A DNA stretch of 64,000 bases from Desulfolutivibrio sulfodismutans DSM 3696 (GTDB lineage Bacteria > Desulfobacterota > Desulfovibrionia > Desulfovibrionales > Desulfovibrionaceae). Location of the stretch: the NCBI RefSeq assembly GCF_013376455.1, contig NZ_CP045504.1:2749001-2813000 (forward strand), written 5' to 3'. Each line of letters begins with the position of its first letter. Within the stretch, counting starts at the first letter, position 1. A program made the position numbers and the translations under genes. Below are positions 9,727 through 18,259 of the stretch, in pieces. The notes beneath the pieces are model-generated. The model searched no databases. It saw nothing but the letters and a program-made list of their open reading frames with translations, and was not told the origin of the DNA.

Positions 9727-10589
9727 GGCGCACGTCCGGACATGTCGGGCTCCTCCAGATCCAGGTCCATGCTCCCGGAGTCCGTGTCCCTCTCGCCAGG
9801 CATGGGCCCGCCACGTTCGAGGACGGCCAGGAAATCCCTGGCCTGTTCGAAGGCCGGGTTGTTCGCCAGGGCCTTTTCCAAAAGCCTTTTGGCCTGCCTA
9901 CCCTGGCCTTTTTCGAAAAACGTCCGGGCGATGTTGTAGAGCAGATGCTCGTCCTCGCGTTTCAGGAGTTTGGCCGCCCGGTTGTAGAATTTCAACGCCT
10001 GGGCGTGCATGCCGTTTTTGCGCAGCCGGATGCCGAATTCGTTGAACAGATGCTTGTGTTCTTCGTCGAAGGCCCCGTCCAGGGTCACCACCCGGCGGAA
10101 AACGATGTCGGCGTTGTCCGTCTCGCCCCGGGCCAGATAGGTCAGCCCCAGGCCGAAGGTGCCCCGGATGTGCTCCTCGTCCAGGCGCAGGGCGTTTTTA
10201 TATTCGAATTCGGCGGAGATGAGTTCCCCGTTGGCCCGGTGGTCGTCGGCCTTTTCCACGCTCTCCTCGACCTGGCGCATGGCCGGGAGCACCTTGTTCA
10301 GGTAGACGTCGGGCTCGGGAAGAAAATCCTTGAGCAAGACGTCCTTGGTGATCCACCGGGACTTGCCCACGGGCACGAAATGCTTGTTGAGCTCACGCAC
10401 GCACAGGGAGCCGTCGGCCTCTTCCTCCACAAAGGCGTAGATGTGCTGCTTGACCTTGCGCTTGGTGGACCCAAACCCGATGATTCCCTTGGTCTGGGTG
10501 GAAAACACCCCCTTGATGGCGTCCGGGGCCGGACGGGACGGCGTTGCGGCGGCATTTTCATCAGGATGGGGCGGCTGGGCGTCAAGCAT
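9723..10589 (-). CDS. TPR-repeat protein of the signalling operon
   Basis: A 288-residue protein. The first 100 or so residues contain KGVFSTQTKGIIGFGSTKRK and a basic/acidic globular part of unknown family; residues about 105-265 form TPR-like helical pairs (FEYKNALRLDEEHIRGTFGL, LYNIARTFFEKGQGRQAKRL). The C terminus is acidic and disordered. It overlaps the upstream regulator gene by 8 bases (10582-10589) and the downstream kinase by 4, so all three are tightly coupled. Similar TPR proteins with this N-terminal segment sit beside response regulators in Desulfovibrio relatives, as far as I recall. The function is probably scaffolding between the kinase and the regulators. Confidence 0.8.
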   Translation of the reverse strand: MLDAQPPHPDENAAATPSRPAPDAIKGVFSTQTKGIIGFGSTKRKVKQHIYAFVEEEADGSLCVRELNKHFVPVGKSRWITKDVLLKDFLPEPDVYLNKVLPAMRQVEESVEKADDHRANGELISAEFEYKNALRLDEEHIRGTFGLGLTYLARGETDNADIVFRRVVTLDGAFDEEHKHLFNEFGIRLRKNGMHAQALKFYNRAAKLLKREDEHLLYNIARTFFEKGQGRQAKRLLEKALANNPAFEQARDFLAVLERGGPMPGERDTDSGSMDLDLEEPDMSGRAP

Positions 10590-11778
10590 CCAAAAGCTCC
10601 GCGAATTCCAGTTTGTCGCGCGGCGGCACGAGAACCCGGACGCTCACGTCCTGTCGGCCCCCAAGGGCCCCCCGCAGCTTTTTAATGGCCATGGCCCCAA
10701 GCTCCTGCCCCTTGCTCAAAAGCACCTCGCCCGAAAGGTCCAGCACCTCCTGATCCAGGAGCATGCCCGGCCTGAGCTGGCTGATGAACAGATGAGCCCG
10801 CTCGAACCCGTCGGGAAAATTGATCATGGACTCCAGGGCGTCGAGCACCGCCGGGTCATACCAACCGCGACGGCCGCGCATGCGTTCCAGGGCTTTTTGG
10901 GCCGGTTCCTCGAATTTTCCCGAGGCCGAGGCCATGCGCTCCAGGGTGTCGAAGTCCAGGGCGGCCTTGAGCAGCCTGGCCCCTTGGGGAATGGCCTCCC
11001 CCTTCACGTCGCCCGGCGGCAGCCCTCCGCCATCAAAGCGTTTTTCCTGGTAGGAGACGATCTCCGCCACCTCCTTGAGACGAGGAATGTTGGCGATGAG
11101 ATCTGCGGCGACCTTGGGATGCATGGCGAACTCGAAGGCGAAATTTCCGGACAGGGGCTGGCCCTGATAGGCCTTGCGCAGGATGTCGCGCGGCAGGGCC
11201 GCGCATCCGATCTGGGAGAGCATGGCTGCCAGTTCCAGCCGCCAGGGATCGGGAAGCCCCATATATTGGGCCAGGTCCATGACCAGCCGCTTCACCCGGG
11301 AGGACTTCCCGAAGGCCTCGGGGTTGACCATGGCCATGAGGTCGGTGAGCAGCCGGATGGTGCCGCGCACGGTGCCGCGCAAGAGCTCCTTTTCCGCCAC
11401 AACCAACTGGTATTGGCGAAACCCGGCCGCAACCGCAGCCTCCAGGGCGTCCTCGGGGCAGGGCTTGGTCAGGAAACTGAACACCTTGCTGGCGTTGACG
11501 GCCGCCACGGCCGCCGTCACGTCGGCGTATCCCGTAAGCATGATCCGCACGGTCTCGGGGCTTTTCTGGCGCACGTTCTCCAAAAAGGCCACCCCGTCCA
11601 TCCCGGGCATGCGCAGGTCCGAAATGATCACCGCGAAACGCATGGTTTCGTCAAGCGCGGCCAATCCCTCGGCAGGCCCTCCCGCAGTCATGACCTCGTA
11701 TTTTTTTCGGAAGATGCGCCGGTAGGAAGCCAGCATTTCCGGGTCATCATCGACAAAAAGGACGCGAGACTTGTCCAT
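10582..11778 (-). CDS. Response regulator with degenerate HD-GYP domain (copy 2)
   Basis: A 398-residue paralogue of the regulator at 6759-7976 and the first gene of the leftward operon. The receiver has phospho-Asp about 54 in IISDLRMPGMDG and Lys in LTKPC. The output domain again has LSQIGCAALP in place of LHDIGK, while the distal motif reads YQEKRFDGGGLPPGD, so the same HD ligands are lost in both copies. The ATG at 11778 is preferred to the frame start at 11802 because GGAGA precedes it by 5 bases and the receiver begins right after it. Conservation of the same substitution in two copies suggests a non-catalytic output, perhaps nucleotide binding or partner docking. Confidence 0.87.
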   Translation of the reverse strand: MDKSRVLFVDDDPEMLASYRRIFRKKYEVMTAGGPAEGLAALDETMRFAVIISDLRMPGMDGVAFLENVRQKSPETVRIMLTGYADVTAAVAAVNASKVFSFLTKPCPEDALEAAVAAGFRQYQLVVAEKELLRGTVRGTIRLLTDLMAMVNPEAFGKSSRVKRLVMDLAQYMGLPDPWRLELAAMLSQIGCAALPRDILRKAYQGQPLSGNFAFEFAMHPKVAADLIANIPRLKEVAEIVSYQEKRFDGGGLPPGDVKGEAIPQGARLLKAALDFDTLERMASASGKFEEPAQKALERMRGRRGWYDPAVLDALESMINFPDGFERAHLFISQLRPGMLLDQEVLDLSGEVLLSKGQELGAMAIKKLRGALGGRQDVSVRVLVPPRDKLEFAELLDA

Positions 11779-11915
11779 ATGCTCTCCGAAGCACCCCTGC
11801 AAAAGCTAAGAAGCCGGATCGGCCACGCTCTCTGCGTAGTCGATTTTACCCCACCACACAAGAGGGGGGGACGACGCGAGGCAGGCCCGCCGTTTCGGGT
11901 GGAATCCCTTCGGGA

Positions 11916-11944
11916 TTGACATGTACGGTTCCATGCCGTATATA
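11916..11944 (+). promoter_or_regulatory. Sigma-70-type promoter
   Basis: TTGACA (11916-11921) is followed, after 17 bases, by TATATA (11939-11944). The -35 box is perfect and the spacing optimal. It points rightward to the PilZ gene at 12277, giving a leader of about 325 bases, or to a small RNA. Confidence 0.55.
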
Positions 11945-12190
11945 TTTCTAACGTCAAAAAAAGTATTTCCATATTTATCCTCACCTTATTCGCCACGGCT
12001 TTCCAGGCGACAGTTGTGTTTCATTTTCAAACAACCCGGTTTTGCATCGGATTTTTTCCTGTCGTATCAGGAAGTCATGATCCTTTCACGCCTTTTCCTG
12101 TTTCGCATGACCCGGGCAGCACGTTGCCGCATGGGTGGAGTGGCGGAAATATGTGTTTTAATTTCCCAGATAATTGACCTGGAGGACGTC

Positions 12191-12219
12191 GCCGCTGTGC
12201 GCAAAGTGCGCACGGCGGC
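12191..12219. other. Hairpin in the PilZ operon leader
   Basis: GCCGCTGTGCGCA (12191-12203) and TGCGCACGGCGGC (12207-12219) form a 13-base stem with one mismatch and a 3-base loop, ending 57 bases before the PilZ start codon. There is no T run, so it is unlikely to be an ordinary terminator. It may be an mRNA regulatory structure or a protein site. Confidence 0.5.
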
Positions 12220-12276
12220 GGCAATGGACGCGAAACGGCGGCATCGAACCGAAACCCCGCGCAACAGGAGACCAGG

Positions 12277-12963
12277 ATGGACCAGACCACAGGCCACCCG
12301 CCCTCCGTGCAGCGATCCCCCGGCATCCAGGTGGAATTACGGCCGGAGATGCCCGTAGTGCTGCAAATTCCCCGGGACGGGGCCAAGTATTCCAGCAAGA
12401 TCGTCGGGGTTGAGCCCTACAAATATATCATCGCCAAAATGCCCCTGGCCCCCGGCATCCGCTCGATGATTTTTCCCGGCCAGGGGCTCACCCTCAAATC
12501 CGAATGCGACGGAATCATCTACGGGTTCGATACCGAGATTCTCCATGCGATCCTCAGGCCCGCTGCCCTCTTGCTTTTGGCCTATCCCATGAGCACGGAA
12601 AAAATCGAGCTGCGCCGCCACAAACGGCTATCCTGCCTGCTCCCCGTGCGGCTGCAGAATCCCTTTGCCCACACCCTGGCCTTCATGGTGGACATCAGCC
12701 TCGGCGGCTGCCGCCTGGTGGTCGACAAAAACGACACCGGCGGGATACTCAACGTCATGGCCGGGGACGAGGTGACCATCCTCTCCCTGCACGAGGTGTT
12801 CGGCGATGATGGGTTGCGGGCGATCATCGCCAACACCGCGCAAAAAAACCAAAAAGCCTTTTTCGGTGCGGCCTTTACGGGGAATGATCCCGATCACGGA
12901 AGACGGGTTGCAGCCTTCCTCGAACGCATCGCCGCCCTCATCAAGGATCAAAAGGGCGGCTAA
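12277..12963 (+). CDS. PilZ-domain c-di-GMP receptor protein
   Basis: A 228-residue protein with an N-terminal YcgR-like beta domain (about 15-105) and a C-terminal PilZ domain. The c-di-GMP binding motifs are present: R113-xxx-R117 in RRHKR and D139-ISLGG in VDISLGGCR. Such proteins bind c-di-GMP and change partner interactions, often at the flagellar motor or in exopolysaccharide export. ACAGGAG lies just upstream of the ATG. It is the first gene of a run with an HDOD protein and a GGDEF-EAL protein, so receptor and turnover enzyme are probably co-expressed from the promoter near 11916. Confidence 0.9.
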   Translation: MDQTTGHPPSVQRSPGIQVELRPEMPVVLQIPRDGAKYSSKIVGVEPYKYIIAKMPLAPGIRSMIFPGQGLTLKSECDGIIYGFDTEILHAILRPAALLLLAYPMSTEKIELRRHKRLSCLLPVRLQNPFAHTLAFMVDISLGGCRLVVDKNDTGGILNVMAGDEVTILSLHEVFGDDGLRAIIANTAQKNQKAFFGAAFTGNDPDHGRRVAAFLERIAALIKDQKGG

Positions 12964-13026
12964 CCCTGGACGGGACTGGCGCGTTTCGGGCAACATCCGG
13001 CGAACCCGCACGAGGTCTTGTGGCCC

Positions 13027-14277
13027 ATGGGCTTGCTCCATATCGAACATATCAAACCCGGCATGATCCTGGCCGCCGATCTGCGCACCCCCCTGGGACG
13101 GTTTCTTTTGCCCAAGGGGTCGGCCGTGACCGAGGAATGCCTGCGCTCCTGCAAGATGTGGGGGGTGGCGGCGGCCGAGATCGAGGGCGTCACCCGGCTT
13201 CAGGCCGAACGCCAGGCCCTGGCGGCCATCCCCCAGGATACCCTGGCGGAACTGAAAAACCGCACCCGGGACCTGTTTTCCGGATGCGACGCCAGCCATC
13301 CGGCCATGCGCGAACTGGCCCGCCTGCATCTGCAACGCCACGCCATGGCCAGCCTGGACGGCCAGCGGCCTGGCGAGCGCCCCTCGCACCGGCCCCCCGC
13401 CGTGACACGCCACGGACAGCGGCCCGCCGCGCCGCCCTCCATGGCCGATCTCATTCGCAAAGGGGACCAGCTTTTCTCCCTGCCCGCCATTTTCAACAAG
13501 ATCATGGAGGTCATCCGCGACCCCAAAAGCTCGGCCGCGTTCATCGCCGAAACCATCGGCAAGGATCCGAACCTCTCGGCCAAACTGCTCAAGCTGGTCA
13601 ACTCCAGCTATTACAGCTTTCCTGAGCCAGTGGGCAGCCTCAGCCGGGCCGTGATGATCGTGGGCTCCAGCCGTCTGACCAGCATGGCCGTGGGCATCCT
13701 GACCATGACCCTCTTCAGGAAAATCCCCAAACGGCTTATGGATGTGGCCTCCTTTTGGCGCCACGGCCTGGCCTGCGGCGTGGTGGCCCGGCTTATGGCT
13801 GCGCGCCGCAGGGACATTGAGGAGGAGCCGCTTTTCGTGGCCGGCCTTTTGCACGACATGGGCCGCATGCCCTACGCTGCCCAACAGCCCGGGCTCACGG
13901 CCGCAGCCCTGTTCGAGGCCCAGTCCAGAGGCGTCCCATCCTTTGTCGTGGAGTCGGAGATATGGGGATTCGACCATGCCGCCCTCGGCGGGGCCATGCT
14001 GTCCGCCTGGAAATTCCCCGAGCAACTGATCCGGGCCGTGGCCCACCACCACCAGCCCACGGCGGCCAACCCCGGCCTGGAGGCCTCTTTGGTGCATGTG
14101 GCCGACATCATCGCCCACGCCATGGACCACGGCGGCGGCCAGGGATTCCCGGTTCCGCCCCTCGTGGCGGAGGCCTTCACGGCCACGGGGATTTCCCCGG
14201 ACGACCTGTCCTCCATCGTCATCCAGGCCCAAAGCCAGCTTGACGACATCACCCGCATTTTCATCGAGGAACCATGA
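13027..14277 (+). CDS. HDOD-domain signalling protein
   Basis: A 416-residue protein. The N-terminal part (IKPGMILAADLRTPLGRFLL) is the small domain often placed before HD-GYP or HDOD modules. Residues about 150-350 form an HDOD domain: FNKIMEVIRDPKSSAAFIAE, LLKLVNSSYYSFP, and FVAGLLHDMGRMPYA, with a later AHHHQP segment. HDOD proteins are usually non-catalytic regulators in two-component and c-di-GMP pathways. The frame can begin at a TTG at 13018, but the ATG at 13027 is preferred. The stop overlaps the next gene (ATGA), which indicates coupling to the GGDEF-EAL protein. Confidence 0.88.
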   Translation: MGLLHIEHIKPGMILAADLRTPLGRFLLPKGSAVTEECLRSCKMWGVAAAEIEGVTRLQAERQALAAIPQDTLAELKNRTRDLFSGCDASHPAMRELARLHLQRHAMASLDGQRPGERPSHRPPAVTRHGQRPAAPPSMADLIRKGDQLFSLPAIFNKIMEVIRDPKSSAAFIAETIGKDPNLSAKLLKLVNSSYYSFPEPVGSLSRAVMIVGSSRLTSMAVGILTMTLFRKIPKRLMDVASFWRHGLACGVVARLMAARRRDIEEEPLFVAGLLHDMGRMPYAAQQPGLTAAALFEAQSRGVPSFVVESEIWGFDHAALGGAMLSAWKFPEQLIRAVAHHHQPTAANPGLEASLVHVADIIAHAMDHGGGQGFPVPPLVAEAFTATGISPDDLSSIVIQAQSQLDDITRIFIEEP

Positions 14278-16652
14278 CACACGACACGACACGCCCCGAT
14301 CCGGACGACGCAGAGCTTTTGGCCAGGCGTCTGTCGCATCTTGAAGCGGTCTACAACTCCACCCTCGACGCCCTTTCCAAGGCGGCGGCCCTGGGCGATT
14401 TTCACATCGGGCTGACCACCGTGGACTCCCCCGTCCCCATCCTTGAGGAAACCGAGCGCAAGGCCCGGGGGCTCGTGCGCCTGACGGCGGTCGCCTTCCA
14501 TCTGGTGGACGAAGCCACGGGGCAGTTCTACCCGGCCCTGCAATCCCCCCCGCAGGCGGCCGACACCATGGCCGCCCTCATGGACACGCTGGTGGAGGAT
14601 CGTTCCATCGCCTGGTGCCTAAGCCGCAAAAAGCCGGTCATCAAGGCCACCGGCGGCCACCGCCTGATCCTGCATCCCATGGCCACCACGGCCCGCATAC
14701 GGGGGTTTTTCCTGGGGATGCTCGACCAGGAGCCCAGTTCCATCCCCGAAACCACCCTGGCGTTTTTGTCCATCGTCATGCAGTACGCCGCCGGCGCCCT
14801 GGAGAGCTTCGAGCTCTACCGCCTGATCCGGGCCACCAACCGCACCCTGGAGCACAAGGTGGAGGAACTCACGGCCGCCCGGGCCAGCCTGGAGGCCGAG
14901 GTGGCCGAACGCAAGGAGGTGGAACGCAAGCTGGCGCGATCCCGGGACTTCCACCTGACCCTTTTCGAGAGATTCCCGGTCATGATCTGGCGCTGCAGCG
15001 CACTCGGCGAGCACGACTATTTCAACAAAACCTGGCTCACCTTCTTCGGACGCCCCCTTGAGGAGGAACTGGGACGGGGATTTCTCCGCTCCATCCACCC
15101 CGAAGACCTCAAACAGGCCGAGGCCGTCTTTACCGCAGCCTGTACCGACAGGTCGGCCTTCGAGCGGGAATTCCGGATCAAAACCGCCGCCGGGGAATAT
15201 CGGTGGATCTCGGACCACGGACGGCCGTTTTACGACCTTGACGGCGAATTCGGGGGTTACATCGGGGCCGCCAGCGACATCACCGACCGCAAGCGCATGG
15301 AGACGGAACTGCGCTACCAGGCCTTGCACGATCCCCTGACCAACCTGCCCAACCGCAGCCTGCTCATGGACCGCATCAGCCGGGCCCAGGAACGCGCCCA
15401 ACGCCACCCCGAATCCCGGTTCGCCCTGGTGTTCATCGACCTGGACCGGTTCAAGGTCATAAACGACAGCCTGGGGCATCTGGTGGGGGACAAGCTTTTG
15501 GCCTCCTGCGGGGCCCGGCTGGGTGAGGCCGTGCGCGGTCTGGACACCCTGGCCCGGTTCGGCGGCGACGAATTCATCGTGCTTTTGGAGGAGATCGCTT
15601 CCCTGGGCGAGGCCATCAAGATCGTCAAGCGCATCCGGGACCGGCTCAAGTTCCCCTTCGTCATCGAGGACAAGGAACTGTGGGTCACGGCCAGCTTCGG
15701 CATCGTACTCGGCGGGCCGCGCCCCATGCGGGCCGAGGAGCTTCTGCGCAACGCCAACATCGCCATGTACGACGCCAAAAAACTCGGACGCAACCGGTTC
15801 AAGGTCTTCTCGGACAAGATGCTGGCCGCGGCCATGTCCTGGATGAACCTGGAAAACGAACTGCGCACGGGGCTTGTGAACGAGGAGTTCCATCTGCTGT
15901 ATCAGCCCATCGTGGACGCCGTCGATTACCGGCTGCTGGGATTCGAGGCGCTTTTGCGCTGGCGGCATCCGTCCCGGGGGGTGCTCGGCCCCTCGGAATT
16001 CATCCACATCGCCGAGGAGAGCGGCCAGATCGTGGAGATCGGGCATCAGGCCCTGCGCCTGGCCTGCCAGACCATGGCCGCCTGGAGGGAGCAGCTCGCC
16101 CCGGCCAGGGATCTGACCATGTCCGTCAACCTGTCCTGCAAGCAGTTCCGGCAGTCGGACATGGCCGAACGAATCCTGGAGGCGCTCACGGAGTCCGGCC
16201 TGCCGCCCTCCCGGCTCAAGCTCGAAATCACCGAATCGGCCATCATGGAAAACGCCAAAAACGCCCTGACCGTCTTAAACAAGCTCAAGGCCTCCGGCAT
16301 CCTCATCGCCATCGACGATTTCGGCACCGGCTATTCGTCGTTGTCCTATCTCCAGACCTTTCCCGTGGACGTGCTGAAGATCGACCGCATGTTCATCTCC
16401 GGAATCGGCCGCAACAAGGAGGCCAGCGACATCGTGCAGTCCGTGGTGGCCCTGGCCAAGAGCCTGGGGCTGCATGTGGTGGCCGAAGGCGTGGAGGAGG
16501 AGGGCCAGGCGGAGGCCCTCAAGGTTCTGCGCTGCGACAGCATCCAGGGGTTCTATTTCTTTCCGCCCCTGCCCGAGGCCGAGGCGTTGGCCCTGATGCG
16601 CCGCCTGGACGGCGACGCCAGGGGGTTCGCCCGGCTCATCCCTTCCGGATGA
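14274..16652 (+). CDS. PAS-GGDEF-EAL c-di-GMP turnover protein
   Basis: A 792-residue cytoplasmic protein. An N-terminal GAF-like region (about 60-180) is followed by a coiled coil (about 180-222), a PAS domain (about 225-340), a GGDEF domain with intact GGDEF (430-434), and an EAL domain. The inhibitory I-site RGLD (421-424) lies exactly five residues before GGDEF, so product feedback is likely. The EAL domain keeps the EAL triplet (558-560), NLS, EITES, DDFGTGYSS, KID and AEGVE, so phosphodiesterase activity looks possible as well. It could both make and degrade c-di-GMP. Its 3' end overlaps the convergent glycosyltransferase gene by 17 bases. Confidence 0.93.
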   Translation: MTHDTTRPDPDDAELLARRLSHLEAVYNSTLDALSKAAALGDFHIGLTTVDSPVPILEETERKARGLVRLTAVAFHLVDEATGQFYPALQSPPQAADTMAALMDTLVEDRSIAWCLSRKKPVIKATGGHRLILHPMATTARIRGFFLGMLDQEPSSIPETTLAFLSIVMQYAAGALESFELYRLIRATNRTLEHKVEELTAARASLEAEVAERKEVERKLARSRDFHLTLFERFPVMIWRCSALGEHDYFNKTWLTFFGRPLEEELGRGFLRSIHPEDLKQAEAVFTAACTDRSAFEREFRIKTAAGEYRWISDHGRPFYDLDGEFGGYIGAASDITDRKRMETELRYQALHDPLTNLPNRSLLMDRISRAQERAQRHPESRFALVFIDLDRFKVINDSLGHLVGDKLLASCGARLGEAVRGLDTLARFGGDEFIVLLEEIASLGEAIKIVKRIRDRLKFPFVIEDKELWVTASFGIVLGGPRPMRAEELLRNANIAMYDAKKLGRNRFKVFSDKMLAAAMSWMNLENELRTGLVNEEFHLLYQPIVDAVDYRLLGFEALLRWRHPSRGVLGPSEFIHIAEESGQIVEIGHQALRLACQTMAAWREQLAPARDLTMSVNLSCKQFRQSDMAERILEALTESGLPPSRLKLEITESAIMENAKNALTVLNKLKASGILIAIDDFGTGYSSLSYLQTFPVDVLKIDRMFISGIGRNKEASDIVQSVVALAKSLGLHVVAEGVEEEGQAEALKVLRCDSIQGFYFFPPLPEAEALALMRRLDGDARGFARLIPSG

Positions 16653-17814
16653 TCCGCCGCACCCGGCCCGAAAAAGACACCTCGTAGGCGATGTCCCGCC
16701 AGACCATGGTCCGGGTGAGCAGGGTGCGCCCCATGCACCAGCCGATCATGGGGAACACCATGGCGAATCCGGCCAGAAAGGCCCCCCGGGGGAGGGGACG
16801 CGGGGACAGGCTCCGGAAAAAAAGCCCCACCCCGGCCAGCCCGGCCAGAAAAACGGCCGAGGCAAGGGTCAGCCCCACGGGGAAAAACCCCACCAGGCCC
16901 GCCAGCAGGATCACTCCGGCCGCCACCGGAACCAGGGACAGGGCCAGGGCTGCGGGAATGGCGGCAAGCCATGTGCCGGGCATGCAGAATTTCAGATAGA
17001 GCAGTTGCCGGGTCAGCCAGTCGCTCCACCGGGACAGGCTCATGGCGGCCAGGGGCGTGGCAAGGACCGCCGCCCCGGCCACAGGATGGCAGACCACGCC
17101 CTTTTTGCGCAGCATGGCGGCCATGGAGCAGTCGTCCACAATGCTCTCGGCCCACAGCCCGGCCACGCCGAAGCGCTCGAAGGCCTGCCGGGTCAGGGCC
17201 ATGGCCCCGCCCCAGGGCTGGGTCACGGCCCGGATGGATTGCAGCATGTGCAGCGCCAGACAGGTGGCGAACATGCCCACCACCCCGGGGGCGTCGGACA
17301 AGGGTTCGACGCGGTGGAAGCCGCTGGCCAGGGCCGTCTCGCCCCGGACCAGCGGCGCAGCCAGGGTGGCGGCGAAATCCGGCCGGGCCAGATGGGTGCT
17401 GTCGCCAAACAGGTAAATGTCGGGCCGCTGCCCCAGGCCTTGCAAAAAGGCCACCCCGGCCAGCAGGTTGTGATTTTTCTGGCCGCACCGCGTGGCCAGC
17501 CCGGCCGCGACCCGGAACACCCGGCCATGGCCCTCCCGGATCAGTTCCTCCACCAGGGGCACGGCCGGATCGTCATCCGTGGCCGTGGCGAAAACCACGA
17601 TCAGGCCCGGATAGTCCTGGCGCACCAGGGTGGCCAGGGCCTCGCGCACCCCGGGGGCGTCTCCGGTCACGGGCACCACCAGGGCCGCCCGGGGAAACAC
17701 GGCCGGACGCGGTCCCGGCCCGGGGACGCCGCGCACATGGTTGCGCCCAAGCGCGACGAGGGTCGCCAGTGCGGCCAGGATCAGGGCCATGACGCCGACA
17801 AAACACGCGGTCAC
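16636..17814 (-). CDS. Membrane glycosyltransferase, GT2/GT21-like
   Basis: A 392-residue protein with one N-terminal membrane helix and about three or four C-terminal ones (about 270-360). The catalytic domain shows the acidic motifs ATATDDDP, FGDSTH and ESIVDDCS, and a (Q/R)xxRW-like LSRWSDW, the pattern of processive or ceramide-glucosyltransferase-like GT2/GT21 enzymes that use nucleotide sugars at the membrane. The start is GTG at 17814 with no strong ribosome site, only 7 bases after the preceding gene, so translation may be coupled; an ATG at 17790 is an alternative. It is the last gene of the radical SAM/GT1 operon. The acceptor is unknown. Confidence 0.82.
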   Translation of the reverse strand: MTACFVGVMALILAALATLVALGRNHVRGVPGPGPRPAVFPRAALVVPVTGDAPGVREALATLVRQDYPGLIVVFATATDDDPAVPLVEELIREGHGRVFRVAAGLATRCGQKNHNLLAGVAFLQGLGQRPDIYLFGDSTHLARPDFAATLAAPLVRGETALASGFHRVEPLSDAPGVVGMFATCLALHMLQSIRAVTQPWGGAMALTRQAFERFGVAGLWAESIVDDCSMAAMLRKKGVVCHPVAGAAVLATPLAAMSLSRWSDWLTRQLLYLKFCMPGTWLAAIPAALALSLVPVAAGVILLAGLVGFFPVGLTLASAVFLAGLAGVGLFFRSLSPRPLPRGAFLAGFAMVFPMIGWCMGRTLLTRTMVWRDIAYEVSFSGRVRRIIRKG

Positions 17815-17821
17815 GGCGGGG

Positions 17822-18259
17822 CTATCCGTTGGGCGGAGGGGGCGTGGCCCGCTCCGGGCTCAGAGGGGGGTCGGGCAGGGGATGGGCGTCCGCGTCCGGC
17901 GGGGGAGGGATGCGCTGGGCGTGCAGGGGAAGCTTCTTGCCGCCGACGGTGGTCAATACGCCGCTGATCTCCCGGCCGCCTGCGATCTCGCCCTCAAAGA
18001 CGTGGCCCGCGCCGTGCAGCACGTACATCTTGTCCCCGAAAACCGCCCCGGCCACATGGTAGATATCCTTCTGGCCGCCGAGCCCGGTGACCGTGACCAG
18101 CCCGGTGAGCATCTGGCCGTCCTGCTCCATGCGGGCCACGATGCTCGAACCGTACAGGCTGCCCGACCACCATCCGGCCACCCCGGATTCCTGGGCCGGG
18201 GCCGATACGGCCGAGGCCGAGACCGCCAAAAGAAGGCACAGCAACAGGGGGATTTTCAC
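17822..18259 (-). CDS. Secreted small beta-rich hypothetical protein
   Basis: A 145-residue protein with a signal peptide (KIPLLLCLLLAVSASAVSA, probable cleavage near residues 20-22). The mature part is beta-rich (GWWSGSLYGSSIVARMEQDG, MYVLHGAGHVFEGEIAGG), followed by a Pro-rich acidic tail (PPPPDADAHPLPDPP). The start is the GTG at 18259: it overlaps the stop of the glycosyltransferase (GTGA) and has GAGG 6 bases upstream. The longer open frame reaching 18616 is antisense-like low complexity and is not used. I recognise no family; the position suggests a periplasmic role tied to the glycan operon. Confidence 0.72.
   Translation of the reverse strand: MKIPLLLCLLLAVSASAVSAPAQESGVAGWWSGSLYGSSIVARMEQDGQMLTGLVTVTGLGGQKDIYHVAGAVFGDKMYVLHGAGHVFEGEIAGGREISGVLTTVGGKKLPLHAQRIPPPPDADAHPLPDPPLSPERATPPPPNG

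Larger units (their letters stand above)
11779..12276. other. Divergent intergenic region, long leader of the PilZ operon
   Basis: About 500 bases separate the leftward regulator operon from the rightward PilZ operon. The middle (about 11935-12175) is clearly less GC-rich than the genes around it. It contains a strong rightward promoter (11916-11944) and a stable hairpin (12191-12219), both listed separately. The open frames here have no good start site or family resemblance, so I call none. The region could encode a small RNA or a structured 5' leader. Confidence 0.5.

Noticed and set aside
12180-12276. c-di-GMP (GEMM) riboswitch in the PilZ leader
   Set aside because: The GGACGC segment is present, but the GGCAAACC core and the tetraloop-receptor helices are not seen; the hairpin alone is insufficient.
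12628-14292. 554-codon open frame on the minus strand
   Set aside because: It is antisense to the HDOD gene and its product is rich in Gly/His/Arg with no domain; a GC-rich shadow.
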